A DNA stretch of 11,180 bases from Candidatus Bathyarchaeota archaeon (GCA_005882955.1 VBBB01000078.1:1708-12887); one strand, 5' to 3'; counted from the stretch's first letter, positions 1-7,441 are shown. Numbers and translations are program-made. The notes: generated by a model from the letters alone, not told the origin.

Positions 1-72
1 CAACCAAGACCCTACAAGATCTCCGGCAACGGCATCGAAGTCTTCCCCAAGGAAACGATATTCGTAGACTAG
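1..72 (+). CDS. 3' end of a gene, possibly KaiC-like ATPase (partial)
   Basis: Frame 1 is open from the window edge and ends at TAG (70-72). It gives a 23-residue tail, QPRPYKISGNGIEVFPKETI followed by FVD. The pattern 'R-P-Y-x-I-...-G-I-E-V-x-P-x-E' resembles the C-terminal strand of archaeal KaiC-domain proteins. The complete KaiC-like protein in this window also ends its domain with a similar strand (FVIGENGIEV). The gene is convergent with the pilus operon and is followed 10 bases later by a hairpin terminator. The assignment rests on a very short stretch. The open frame and stop are seen directly; the family is inference. Confidence 0.5.
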   Translation, partial: QPRPYKISGNGIEVFPKETIFVD

Positions 73-82
73 AACGAAAAGA

Positions 83-121
83 CATCTCCCAGAACGGGGA
101 GATGCCCTCCGTCTTTCTTTT
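83..121. terminator. Bidirectional hairpin terminator between convergent genes
   Basis: CATCTCCC (83-90) and GGGAGATG (97-104) form a perfect 8-bp stem with a 6-base loop. On the + strand it is followed by a pyrimidine-rich run ending in CTTTCTTTT (113-121). On the minus strand the stem is followed by TCTTTTCG. It begins 10 bases after the stop of the left-edge gene and lies 59 bases past the stop of the minus-strand operon, so it can end both transcription units. Archaeal termination depends mainly on the U-rich tract, so the role of the stem itself is inference. Confidence 0.65.
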
Positions 122-162
122 CGAAAATTAGGTATTTCCTACGTGGCTAGAATTCTGACAAG

Positions 163-606
163 TCAACCATGCTTTCGTTCATTGGGCAAGTGACTGGGAA
201 CAGGTTCCTTTACCAGACCGGTCTTGATCTTCGACCGCAGCCCGCGGTACGCCTTGTCGAAGACCTCATAGATCGACTCCCAGAACAGCTTCTGCTCAAT
301 GTCTTGGGTTGTCCTCCCGTCAATCTGCCACTTCGTAGGATCCTCCAAATAGTCTCGGCCTTTCGTTGTCAATTCAAAATTTTTCTTCAATGCTACTAGT
401 CGATCATCGATTAGACTCTGAAGCACCATTCGAACTATCTCCGACGAGACGCTGCCTGGAACTTTCCATCCTGGGACCTTTTCGCATTCATTGACAAGTT
501 TGGGCATTGTCAATCCCGTCGGGGCGTTTCTGAGCCGAGTCAACAGTAAGAGTCGGCGTATCTCGATGCCAGAATCGGTTCTGCCCTCCACGCGGCCATT
601 CCCCAC
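163..606 (-). CDS. Winged-helix DNA-binding protein, last gene of the pilus operon
   Basis: This 147-residue protein starts at GTG (606-604), only 3 bases after the stop of the CruF-like gene, so it is probably co-transcribed and coupled to it. No in-frame ATG precedes residue 34. Residues about 17-90 read as a winged helix-turn-helix: helices around RRLLLLTRL and VSSEIVRMVLQSLIDDRLV, then a wing ending in FELTTKGRDYLEDP, the typical 'x-L-T-x-x-G-x-x-Y-L' end of PadR/MarR-like archaeal regulators. The rest, about residues 95-147, is helical then basic (Lys/Arg-rich tail). A DNA-binding role is well supported by the fold pattern. The target is unknown; autoregulation of the pilus operon is a guess from position. 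The exact family is not resolved. Confidence 0.75.
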   Translation of the reverse strand: MGNGRVEGRTDSGIEIRRLLLLTRLRNAPTGLTMPKLVNECEKVPGWKVPGSVSSEIVRMVLQSLIDDRLVALKKNFELTTKGRDYLEDPTKWQIDGRTTQDIEQKLFWESIYEVFDKAYRGLRSKIKTGLVKEPVPSHLPNERKHG

Positions 607-609
607 GGG

Positions 610-1458
610 TTAACTGACTGACTTAGTAGGTGTGTTGATTCCTAGCAGCTTTCTCCATCGGTCTCCGTTTACTAGGAAGATGATCAGTGTTGCCATGGTG
701 AAGATGATGAACGAGGCTAGTGCAAGCCAAGGAGATCCCGAGGCCAGGTCTCCTATGACGTTGTCAAGGCCGAACAGGTAATAGAAGACGATCGCGTAGT
801 TGGACGACCTTGTTCTTCGTCTGGTTGCTAGAAAGAATATGGCGAAGAAGGTTAGTGAGGCTAGGAACCAGCCGAAGAAGTTGCTGAGGGGGACTCCGAA
901 ATATTCTCCCTGGGACTGCCAGGTCCAGAGGTGAAGGCTGGTCGAGAAGACTGGGTCGAAGGATAGGTCTAGCGAGACCATTAGCGCGCTTGCCATGATG
1001 TAGTAGTCTGATGCTTCCATGCAGAAGTAGCCGAGTGCGCACCAGAGTAGTGGGATGAAGAGTGGGACGGATAGCAGTGATGGTGATAGACTGGTCGTGT
1101 AGGAATACTGGCCGAAGGGTATTCCGGTAGTTACTCCGATGAATTCCCAGATGAACGATATGGTTGCGGCGATTATGAAGAACTTGAAGGCGGTCTTCAG
1201 GTTCAGATTTGCGTAGGAGTGGAAGAAGTAGAGGAGGACGAGGAGTCCGGATGCGGCTGTTACCGAGAATATGCTCATGTCCTTGAATGGAGCTACGGCA
1301 CTTAGTGCAACGTAGATGGTGTAGGCGTAGGCTATGGCCCATGAGATCTGGCTCTTGGTCCATCGAGCATTGAAGAGGGCTTGGAACGCCTTCAACGGCA
1401 TCTGCCCTAAGCTGACCGTTAATGTGACTAGCCGTTGGCGCAGAAGGGAGCCTAGCAT
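610..1458 (-). CDS. CruF-like carotenoid biosynthesis membrane protein (PF04240/DUF422 type)
   Basis: This is an integral membrane protein with about seven or eight hydrophobic segments. Numbering from the longest reading (TTG at 1500), it shows a block typical of the carotenoid hydratase CruF family: W118-E119, G122 and G126, PFG at 128-130 followed by QYSYT, then DLSFDP at 178-183, WTW at 192-194 and GVPLSNFFGW at 202-211. In haloarchaea CruF hydrates the end groups of bisanhydrobacterioruberin in the membrane. The substrate here cannot be read from sequence. The start is uncertain: ATG at 1458 is used here, while TTG at 1500 would overlap the upstream gene by 17 bases and ATG at 1401 is also possible; none has a strong ribosome binding site. 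The gene follows the second pilus platform gene and precedes a winged-helix gene. No other carotenoid gene is in view, which makes its place in a pilus operon odd. Confidence 0.8.
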   Translation of the reverse strand: MLGSLLRQRLVTLTVSLGQMPLKAFQALFNARWTKSQISWAIAYAYTIYVALSAVAPFKDMSIFSVTAASGLLVLLYFFHSYANLNLKTAFKFFIIAATISFIWEFIGVTTGIPFGQYSYTTSLSPSLLSVPLFIPLLWCALGYFCMEASDYYIMASALMVSLDLSFDPVFSTSLHLWTWQSQGEYFGVPLSNFFGWFLASLTFFAIFFLATRRRTRSSNYAIVFYYLFGLDNVIGDLASGSPWLALASFIIFTMATLIIFLVNGDRWRKLLGINTPTKSVS

Positions 1459-1483
1459 TCGCGCGAGTAGGTGGATAGTGGAC

Positions 1484-2476
1484 TTAGACGAAGAAGACAA
1501 AGGTGACGAAGCAGATGAGCATTAGCAGTATTGCATGTTTGAGACCGTCTTTGAGGTAGCCTGTCGCCATCTTACCACCGACTAGCCCTGCGAAGAGTGC
1601 TTCTATCATGGCCATGTAGAGGAAGACTGCTGTGATCTTGGGGAGTGGGAGGCTGATGAAGCTGAAGCCTACGCCTCCTATTGCTGAGGAGCCGCCGAAT
1701 GTGGTGTTGGCTAGTTGTTTGAAGAAGCTGGATATGAGCAGGTAGACGGTGACTAGGAAGACGGCGAAGCTGATGTACATGACTCCGATGAAGGGTCGTA
1801 GGGTGGCTCGCCTCTTCCGTTCCAAGTACTGGATTTCCTGGATGTGTTTGGCGATGGATTCCATGCTCTCTTGGATGTCTCCTCCGGACTTGTTGGCTTC
1901 GGACACGAGCATGGCTGTTCGTCTGGAAAGCATTGTTCCGGTCCGGTCGGCGAAGAATTGTAGTGCTCTCTCTAGTGGGACTCGGAAGCTGATCTTGGCG
2001 ATTAGCTTCTTGATTTCCTTGGTGAGGGGCCCGTAGTCTCGCTCTGCGGAGATCTCTATGGCCCGTGTGAGGGTCATTCCGCTGCGGCCTGCGTCTGCAA
2101 TGTCCCGGATCAGGTGGGGTATGTTGTTGTCGATGGCGTCTCGCTTTTTCGACTCGAACAGGTACACGATTGTTGGTGGGATGAGGCATAGTATTCCTCC
2201 GAGGAGTAGGAACCGGTCAAAGCTGAAGTGTCCAGTTAGTCCTGCGAAGGGGACGTTCGGCTCTGGCCCGTTAAGTGCTATCTCCGCCACTCCCCAGAAG
2301 AAGATTCCGGCAAAGATTATTCCGGCCATGACCCAGGCGAGTTTGCTGGTTATCTTCTTGAGGGCACCGGAGATTGCGCCGCCGCCCGCTGATTGATCCT
2401 TCGAGCCTCTGCCTGACCTAGTGTCGACTGCGGGTCCTGAAGAGGGAGCTGATTGGGGTTGGTTTGGACTTGACAT
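1484..2476 (-). CDS. Type IV pilus platform protein 2 (T2SSF domain, TadC/EpdK-like)
   Basis: This 330-residue inner-membrane protein is one of two platform subunits that would sit above the secretion ATPase. Residues 1-40 are a Ser/Gly/Pro/Gln-rich, probably disordered cytoplasmic tail. Hydrophobic segments fall at about 46-66, 88-106, 228-250, 280-300 and 312-330. The cytoplasmic T2SSF helical domain lies at about 115-228: it opens with 'IPHLIRDIADAGRSGMTLTR', and has ALQFFADRTG and then SEANKSGGDIQESMESIAKH, the family's 'G-G-D/N' turn. It starts at ATG 2476 behind a good Shine-Dalgarno sequence, 12 bases after the stop of platform protein 1. Together with that gene it makes a split platform, as in Epd/Tad-type systems, where archaella have one ArlJ. 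Confidence 0.85.
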   Translation of the reverse strand: MSSPNQPQSAPSSGPAVDTRSGRGSKDQSAGGGAISGALKKITSKLAWVMAGIIFAGIFFWGVAEIALNGPEPNVPFAGLTGHFSFDRFLLLGGILCLIPPTIVYLFESKKRDAIDNNIPHLIRDIADAGRSGMTLTRAIEISAERDYGPLTKEIKKLIAKISFRVPLERALQFFADRTGTMLSRRTAMLVSEANKSGGDIQESMESIAKHIQEIQYLERKRRATLRPFIGVMYISFAVFLVTVYLLISSFFKQLANTTFGGSSAIGGVGFSFISLPLPKITAVFLYMAMIEALFAGLVGGKMATGYLKDGLKHAILLMLICFVTFVFFV

Positions 2477-2484
2477 TTCTTGTT

Positions 2485-2490
2485 TCTCCT
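2485..2490 (-). promoter_or_regulatory. Ribosome binding site fused to the upstream stop codon
   Basis: On the minus strand AGGAGA lies 8 bases upstream of the ATG at 2476. The TAG stop of the preceding platform gene (2491-2489) overlaps its first bases (TAGGAGA), so termination and re-initiation are closely linked for the two platform subunits. Confidence 0.7.
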
Positions 2491-4009
2491 AACCTTTTGG
2501 CTGCATGGTGTCGAGTATGAAGAGGAACATTACTCCGCAGATTGGTATGAGTATGAAGGCCATGAGGTACATGAACGAGAACACGTCGATGCCTCCTAGG
2601 CTTCCACCGATGGATGCCATGATGCTGAGCATGACGACGAGCATTAGTGGGAAGGCGATGAGCATGAGCACGTAGGTCTCGGCGATTATTCCGAGCGAGT
2701 CTAGGAAGGCTTGTACTTGGAGGGATCGTTTCTGGAATAGGTGGTCTGTTATTCCTTGGAAGAACTTTTTCATGTCGCCTCCAGTGCGGATTACTCCGCC
2801 GAATCCTCGGAGTAAGTCTTGATAGTTGGTTGAGGGTGATCGGTCTACTTCTGCGTTTATTGCGTTAAGAACGTCGTAGCCTAGTAGGTCTATTCGTCCT
2901 ACGACGTTTGCTATCTCGTCTGAGAGCATGAACTTGGGGTCTTTCTCAGCGGTCGACCTCAACATGCGTTCTGGGGTGACTCCTGCCGAGGCGAGGACTG
3001 TCATGTAGCTCGACGTGAAGGGTAGGTATGTGTCGAGGCGTTGTCTCCTCGAGCCCACTTTCATGGATGGTAGGATGTAGAAGAATCCTAGAATCGCTGC
3101 TCCTGTTACGAACGCGAAGGCGATGGAGAGTAGTAGTGTTCCGAGGATGGAGACTATGCTGAAGCCGCCGAGTCCTAGGGCGCTTCCTAGCCCGAACGTG
3201 AATAGGAAGAACCATACGAAGAAGGAGAGGCCTCCTCCGAGGAGTGCGGAGAAGATCATTGAGCTGACGTAGGCTTTGTAGCCGATCTTCATTCCTGCTA
3301 GGCTTAGGACCTGTTTTAGCCCGCTGAAGAGTGGTAGTATCTTCGCTATTCTTCGTCCGAGGAGTCCGTATGTGAAGTAGGAGAAGCCAGATTTTTCGGG
3401 CGGTAGCTCTGTGCCTCCCGGGGCTCCCTTCTTGCCTTTCTGGCCCTGTTCGAGGAAGCGTCGGAGCCTTGCGTGATAGTCTCCCATGTGTAGGACAGCT
3501 CTCTCGTAGACGAAGCTGCTGTAGATCGCGCCTAGTGGGGCTAGGAACGCGATTTCAATGAAGACCAACGGCGGAGTTGACGATATGCCGTTCTCGACGA
3601 GTGGGAAGAACAGGTTTGAGACGATGGCGATGGGGACGGAGAGTGGGATGCTGATGAGCCACTTGTGCTTCTTTAAGGGTGGAATGTTGAAGTTGTAGAT
3701 TATTGCGAAGAAGGATCCAGTAATCAGCATGTAGGTCAGTGGGACCAGCGCGGTAGGGTTTCCGCCAGTGTCGTAGTACCATGCGCAGCCGCAGAGGTAT
3801 GTCATTCCGCGAAAGAGTATTGTGATTAGTGAGAGAACGACGGTGGCGCCGACCCAGCCGATGCTTGTCTCGAAGATGTCGCGCTTTACCTTGTAGAGCA
3901 TGAAAGATACTATGCCGATAAGTCCTAAGATGACAACGAGTGTACCGCTGACCGCTAGCGCGGGGCCGAGGGGTCCCAGGTATGGGACTATCGGGTCTAG
4001 TAGGCTCAT
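2489..4009 (-). CDS. Type IV pilus platform protein 1 (T2SSF domain, ArlJ/TadB/EpdJ-like)
   Basis: This 506-residue polytopic membrane protein has an N-terminal region of about 170 residues with some five hydrophobic segments (near 15-38, 50-67, 86-106, 117-136 and 147-167). A charged cytoplasmic stretch follows (170-245, Lys/Gly-rich), then hydrophobic segments near 246-272 and 283-313. The T2SSF-like helical domain at about 322-435 includes LPFTSSYMTVLASAGVTPER and FGGVIRTGGDMKKFFQ, with the characteristic 'G-G-D'. The C-terminal segments are near 438-468 and 476-498. In type IV filaments this domain contacts the secretion ATPase and couples its motion to pilin insertion. Its start codon overlaps the ATPase stop by 4 bases (ATGA), indicating coupled translation. 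There is only one T2SSF domain; the second is supplied by the next gene. The hydrophobic N-terminal extension is larger than in a typical TadB. Confidence 0.88.
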   Translation of the reverse strand: MSLLDPIVPYLGPLGPALAVSGTLVVILGLIGIVSFMLYKVKRDIFETSIGWVGATVVLSLITILFRGMTYLCGCAWYYDTGGNPTALVPLTYMLITGSFFAIIYNFNIPPLKKHKWLISIPLSVPIAIVSNLFFPLVENGISSTPPLVFIEIAFLAPLGAIYSSFVYERAVLHMGDYHARLRRFLEQGQKGKKGAPGGTELPPEKSGFSYFTYGLLGRRIAKILPLFSGLKQVLSLAGMKIGYKAYVSSMIFSALLGGGLSFFVWFFLFTFGLGSALGLGGFSIVSILGTLLLSIAFAFVTGAAILGFFYILPSMKVGSRRQRLDTYLPFTSSYMTVLASAGVTPERMLRSTAEKDPKFMLSDEIANVVGRIDLLGYDVLNAINAEVDRSPSTNYQDLLRGFGGVIRTGGDMKKFFQGITDHLFQKRSLQVQAFLDSLGIIAETYVLMLIAFPLMLVVMLSIMASIGGSLGGIDVFSFMYLMAFILIPICGVMFLFILDTMQPKG

Positions 4010-5616
4010 TGCTTAGTGGGCGCTCCCTGAGCGGTTGGTTCCATCTTCTCCCGTTTGACCCGGTCTAGTAGCTGCTGCGGGTTGAGGTAGTAGGCTCTGA
4101 TCACTTCGACCACGTCTTTGAAGTCGCGGACGTTGTTTCTGACCATCCATTCGATTACCATGCGCCGGTTGTTGAGCTCCTCCATGACCTCCTCGTGCTT
4201 GAAGCCGTGGCGTTTCATGATATTTTCAAGGACGTAGCTTCGGCCGTAGAAGACGAACGTGTCGCTCTTCGGGTTCCACTTGAAAACGTCGTTGGTAAGC
4301 ACGTCCTTCGTTGTCGGGTCTAGTCCTACGACCTCGGCGACGTTTACCATTCTTCGGACGCTCTTGTCGCCCACTTGGACCCTGGTCTGAACAGCGATTA
4401 CGTCGATCGTTGGGATTAGGGGTCTGGGAATGTTCATGGGCTCGCTCTCGAGTCTGTGAATTGCGGCTTCTGCGGAGTCCGCGTGTAATGTGGCTAAGCC
4501 TCCGTGACCGGTGGCTATGGCTTGCATTAGCGTGTAGGCTTCTGCTCCTCTGACCTCTCCGACGATGATGTATTCGGGTCTCTGCCTCATAGCGTTCTTG
4601 AGCAGGTCAAAGAGTGTAATCTCAGAAACCTCTCCGGTGACTCCGAAGCCAGCTCTAACCACTGATGATAGCCAGTTCTCGTGTGGTAGCTGGATTTCTG
4701 ATGTGTCTTCGATCGAGACGATCTTTGCGTTGGGCTTGATGAACATGGCGAGAGTGTTGAGGGTGGTGGTCTTGCCGGAAGCGGTGCCTCCGACTAGTAC
4801 GACCGAGGCTTGTTTCTCGATGATGTACCAGAACCACGCCGCCATCTCTGCCCCTAGAGTGTTGTAGATGCAGAGGTCGCTGACTGTTAGAGGTCTCTCT
4901 CTGAATTTTCGTATTGTAAAGGTGGATCCGCGTCTGGTGACCTCTTTCTCGTAGGTCATCTGGATTCTGCTACCGTCCGGGAGTGTCGCGTCGAGGACTG
5001 GTTGTGCGATCGATATGGCTCGTCCGGACATGTAGCTGAGTTTGAGTATGAACTTGTCGAGTTCTTCAGCCGTCTGGAAGATTACGTTGGTGGGTATGGA
5101 CTCGTATTTTCGGTGCCAGATATAGATGGGTATCCCGTACCCGTTGCAAGAAATATCCTCTATCCAGGGATCTCGCATCATGGGGTCTATCTTGTCGAAG
5201 TGGACAAAGTCCCGGACGATGTAGTACATCAACCGGTCAAGCGAGTCGGGGGTTACCTTGATCTTGTAGTTCTTGATTATCTTCTCAACTAGCTTTCTGA
5301 TGTAGGCTGCAGCGTTCTCGTTGGTTCCGAGCTTCTTGATGTCTACATCTAGCTCTTCGATCAGAAGCTCTCCAATCTCTTTCAGCTTCTTCCTCTCGTC
5401 ATCGGCGAGCTGTACCTCAGCGATCTGATATTTCGTCTGCCCCTCTTCTTTGACTATTCGGGCCTTGGCGTAGGGCGCGTTGAGATCATACTGGTCGAGA
5501 ATGGGTGTATCGGTGGCCTTACGCATCAGGTCTATCGTCATCTTTTCGTATTCCATCAGCATGCCGACAATGTTGTCGATCTTGTCGCTCTTCTCGCCTT
5601 TCTGAGTCTTAGACAT
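4006..5616 (-). CDS. Type IV pilus/archaellum secretion ATPase (ArlI/TadA/GspE family)
   Basis: This 536-residue hexameric ATPase would power filament assembly from the cytoplasmic face of the membrane. Motifs seen: Walker A GGTASGKTT at 276-284; the Asp-box region SIEDTSEIQLPHE at 301-313; Walker B RPEYIIVGEVRG at 346-357; His box TGHGGLATLHAD at 369-380. The N-terminal domain includes the family block WIEDISCNGYGIPIYIWH (151-168), and the DGSRI of 214-218 precedes the nucleotide domain. All catalytic motifs are intact. Length fits archaeal ArlI/EpdL-type proteins. The start at ATG 5616 is 3 bases past the stop of the pseudo-KaiC gene and has a GAGTGATC ribosome binding site. The family is certain. 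Whether it drives a pilus or an archaellum cannot be decided from this protein, but the split platform downstream favours a pilus. Confidence 0.95.
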   Translation of the reverse strand: MSKTQKGEKSDKIDNIVGMLMEYEKMTIDLMRKATDTPILDQYDLNAPYAKARIVKEEGQTKYQIAEVQLADDERKKLKEIGELLIEELDVDIKKLGTNENAAAYIRKLVEKIIKNYKIKVTPDSLDRLMYYIVRDFVHFDKIDPMMRDPWIEDISCNGYGIPIYIWHRKYESIPTNVIFQTAEELDKFILKLSYMSGRAISIAQPVLDATLPDGSRIQMTYEKEVTRRGSTFTIRKFRERPLTVSDLCIYNTLGAEMAAWFWYIIEKQASVVLVGGTASGKTTTLNTLAMFIKPNAKIVSIEDTSEIQLPHENWLSSVVRAGFGVTGEVSEITLFDLLKNAMRQRPEYIIVGEVRGAEAYTLMQAIATGHGGLATLHADSAEAAIHRLESEPMNIPRPLIPTIDVIAVQTRVQVGDKSVRRMVNVAEVVGLDPTTKDVLTNDVFKWNPKSDTFVFYGRSYVLENIMKRHGFKHEEVMEELNNRRMVIEWMVRNNVRDFKDVVEVIRAYYLNPQQLLDRVKREKMEPTAQGAPTKQ

Positions 5617-5619
5617 GAT

Positions 5620-6408
5620 TTAGATCACTCTACCGAACGTCTCGGCCATTACTCCCCGGTCGGTGATGGAGAAGGGCAGGAGCAGCGGACGCAGCTGGGA
5701 TCTGCGCATCTTGTAGAAGCGGAGCTTGCCCTCCAAGTGTTCGGATTCCAATTCGAAATCAACCACTACGTCTGAGAGGTGTGAAATTTCAGCGACGGTC
5801 TTTGGATCATGCATGTCAGATAGAATTGGCATGAAGACTAGGCCGTTTCTCTGTCGCACCTGGTTTCCCAAAATTTCCAGGAGTTCTCGGACTGACGCGG
5901 TTTCGTGTGTAACTAGCAGATCTGAAAGCGAGTCGATTATCACTATGTCTCCCTCATCCAATTGTGACAGTATGTCTCTCCGAAGCGTCACAAAGAGGTC
6001 GGAGCCGAGGACCCTTGAGCCCGCGCCTTTCATCATTCCTGGTCCGAGTAGGCCCGTTGGTTGCTGGGTTGGACCTCCCTGTTGGAGCGCCTGCACTCTT
6101 GGACTGTAAGCGTCTATGAAAGTCCACTGTCTCCCTTGCTCCATTTCGCGAGTATCCCATTCGTACACCATCATCTCTTCGCGAATGTAGCTCGGCTCCC
6201 TGACGATCGTGAAGTATAGAATTCTGTGGCCCTCGTTTGCCAACAAGAATGCGATCTGTTGGCAGAATAGTCTGACAGGTCCTTCCTGGTTGCTGATCAA
6301 GAGCACAGAGCTTCCGGATGGTATTCCTCCACCCAACTTTTCATCTAGACCGCCCATACCGGTCCGGATTCGGAGGCCCTGGTTTGATCTATTACGGCTA
6401 ATCAACAT
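5620..6408 (-). CDS. KaiC/ArlH-like protein with destroyed ATPase motifs (pseudo-ATPase)
   Basis: This 262-residue RecA-fold protein of the KaiC/ArlH class keeps the opening RTGMGGLDEKLGGGIPSGS (residues 15-33), a Walker B-like strand GDIVIIDSLSD (153-163) and a KaiC-like C-terminal strand (KMRRSQLRPLLLPFSITDRG, 233-252). At the P-loop it reads LLISNQEGPVRLF (36-48). Aligned with LLAGPAGAGKTIF of the upstream paralogue, the Lys and Thr are replaced by Val and Arg and the glycines are lost. The paired catalytic glutamates (LEET) align with VREP. Nucleotide hydrolysis is therefore unlikely, though the fold seems intact and there is no frameshift. It has a Gly/Gln/Pro-rich insert at about 109-130. 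It overlaps the active KaiC gene by 11 bases and is followed 3 bases later by the secretion ATPase, the position ArlH occupies next to ArlI in archaellum operons. A scaffold or regulator for the ATPase is inferred. Confidence 0.85.
   Translation of the reverse strand: MLISRNRSNQGLRIRTGMGGLDEKLGGGIPSGSSVLLISNQEGPVRLFCQQIAFLLANEGHRILYFTIVREPSYIREEMMVYEWDTREMEQGRQWTFIDAYSPRVQALQQGGPTQQPTGLLGPGMMKGAGSRVLGSDLFVTLRRDILSQLDEGDIVIIDSLSDLLVTHETASVRELLEILGNQVRQRNGLVFMPILSDMHDPKTVAEISHLSDVVVDFELESEHLEGKLRFYKMRRSQLRPLLLPFSITDRGVMAETFGRVI
5623..5630 (-). promoter_or_regulatory. Ribosome binding site of the secretion ATPase gene
   Basis: GAGTGATC on the minus strand matches the archaeal anti-Shine-Dalgarno complement with one base missing and lies 6 bases from the ATG at 5616. 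It sits inside the last codons of the preceding pseudo-KaiC gene and supports the chosen start. Confidence 0.6.
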
Positions 6409-7441
6409 TCTTCGCCTTGAAGATGGCTCTCCTCAAACGTTTCGTAACCTCGGGCTCGGCCTTGACTTCAATCCCGTTCTCTCCAATGACAAATGGATGG
6501 AGGAAGTTGGAGTGAGTTGTTCCTCGCATTTTCGGAACCTCGATTTTTCTCGAGCGCATCTTCATCGAGAAAGAATCCTCTTCCAGAGAATTACCCTGCA
6601 ACGCGTTCTGTTCTAGAGTTGTCTCTCCGCTGGTGCTCTCTTCGAGACTGTGGTGTAGTCGGATCATTCCGTCAACTACGTATTCCTCCACGGCCTTTCT
6701 TCCCTGGTTGGTTGTGTCGGCCTGTCCACTGACTAGAAGGGTTGTGCAACCGAACGATTTCAGAATCATCGTGAGTCTCTGGATCAAACTTCGAAGATCT
6801 ACCTGAGTAAGCTCTAGGCTCATTGCGTCTAGTGAGTCGATGACTACCCGACGTGCGCCTGCGGTCTGGATCGCGGTCTGTATCTCGTAGAGAAGAGCCT
6901 CTAGTGTGAAAGGTCGAGGAACAACAAATCTTTCCTGGCTGCTGAGACCTAGTCTGCTGGAGATCGCGTCGAGAATTACGAGATTTCCAGAGTCCTCGTA
7001 GCTGCCGATGTTCCAGTTGAAGCTGTTGAAGAGATTTTCGCGGAGCTGCTGCGGGGTCTCTTCCAGCACTACGTAGACACCGTTTTCGCCATACTTTGTC
7101 AGTCCATTGTAGATGAACTGGGAAGAGAAGATGGTCTTGCCTGCGCCTGCTGGTCCTGCGAGAAGATAGACGCGGTCACGGATTAGTCCGCCGCCAACGA
7201 TCTGGTCGAAGCCCGGGATTCCGGACTGTATTCGCGTTAGCTGTTGAGGAGCTTGGGTCTGGCGTTGCTCGGGAGCTGGAGGCGCTTGGTATTGAGAGTT
7301 GTCGTAGTTTTGTCCTTGGTAAGCGTCTTGGGATTCGTAGCCTGTGTATTCTTGGGGTTGCTGGGAGGTGTCGTATTGAGAAGGGTCCTGATAGGCGTAC
7401 GGGTCGTTACTGTAAGGCTGATTTTGGTCGTCGTAGCTCAA
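6398..7441 (-). CDS. KaiC-like ATPase with Gln/Tyr-rich disordered N-terminal tail
   Basis: This is a 347-residue protein. Residues 2-67 are a low-complexity tail with 17 Gln and 10 Tyr, rich in Asn/Asp/Ser/Pro, with no Ile, Leu, Val, Met, Phe, Trp or Lys. Residues about 69-327 are a single KaiC domain: IQSGIPGFDQIVGGG (71-85), Walker A GPAGAGKT (96-103), catalytic-type glutamates in LEET (126-129), Walker B RRVVIDSLD (197-205) and KMRGTTHSNFLHPFVIGENG (304-323) near the end. An acidic Glu/Ser/Thr-rich loop occupies about 265-290. All ATPase motifs look intact. The start must be TTG at 7441: a stop lies two codons upstream and no early in-frame ATG exists. It follows the pilin genes after a 76-base gap and overlaps the pseudo-KaiC gene, so the pair may form a mixed ring acting on the pilus motor. 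That role is inferred from ArlH in archaella. Confidence 0.88.
   Translation of the reverse strand: MSYDDQNQPYSNDPYAYQDPSQYDTSQQPQEYTGYESQDAYQGQNYDNSQYQAPPAPEQRQTQAPQQLTRIQSGIPGFDQIVGGGLIRDRVYLLAGPAGAGKTIFSSQFIYNGLTKYGENGVYVVLEETPQQLRENLFNSFNWNIGSYEDSGNLVILDAISSRLGLSSQERFVVPRPFTLEALLYEIQTAIQTAGARRVVIDSLDAMSLELTQVDLRSLIQRLTMILKSFGCTTLLVSGQADTTNQGRKAVEEYVVDGMIRLHHSLEESTSGETTLEQNALQGNSLEEDSFSMKMRSRKIEVPKMRGTTHSNFLHPFVIGENGIEVKAEPEVTKRLRRAIFKAKNVD

Noticed and set aside
764..1363. Long open frame in another frame of the CruF-like gene
   Set aside because: Its translation is Arg/His/Leu/Pro-rich, as expected for an out-of-frame reading, and it lies wholly inside a better supported gene.
610..1458. 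The polytopic protein as a prepilin peptidase needed by the pilins
   Set aside because: It has no GxGD-type aspartyl protease motif, and its WE, PFG, DLSFDP and NFFGW blocks match the CruF-type family.
1572..2189. 205-codon open frame inside platform gene 2
   Set aside because: His/Arg/Pro-rich composition with no recognisable fold; shadow of the real gene.
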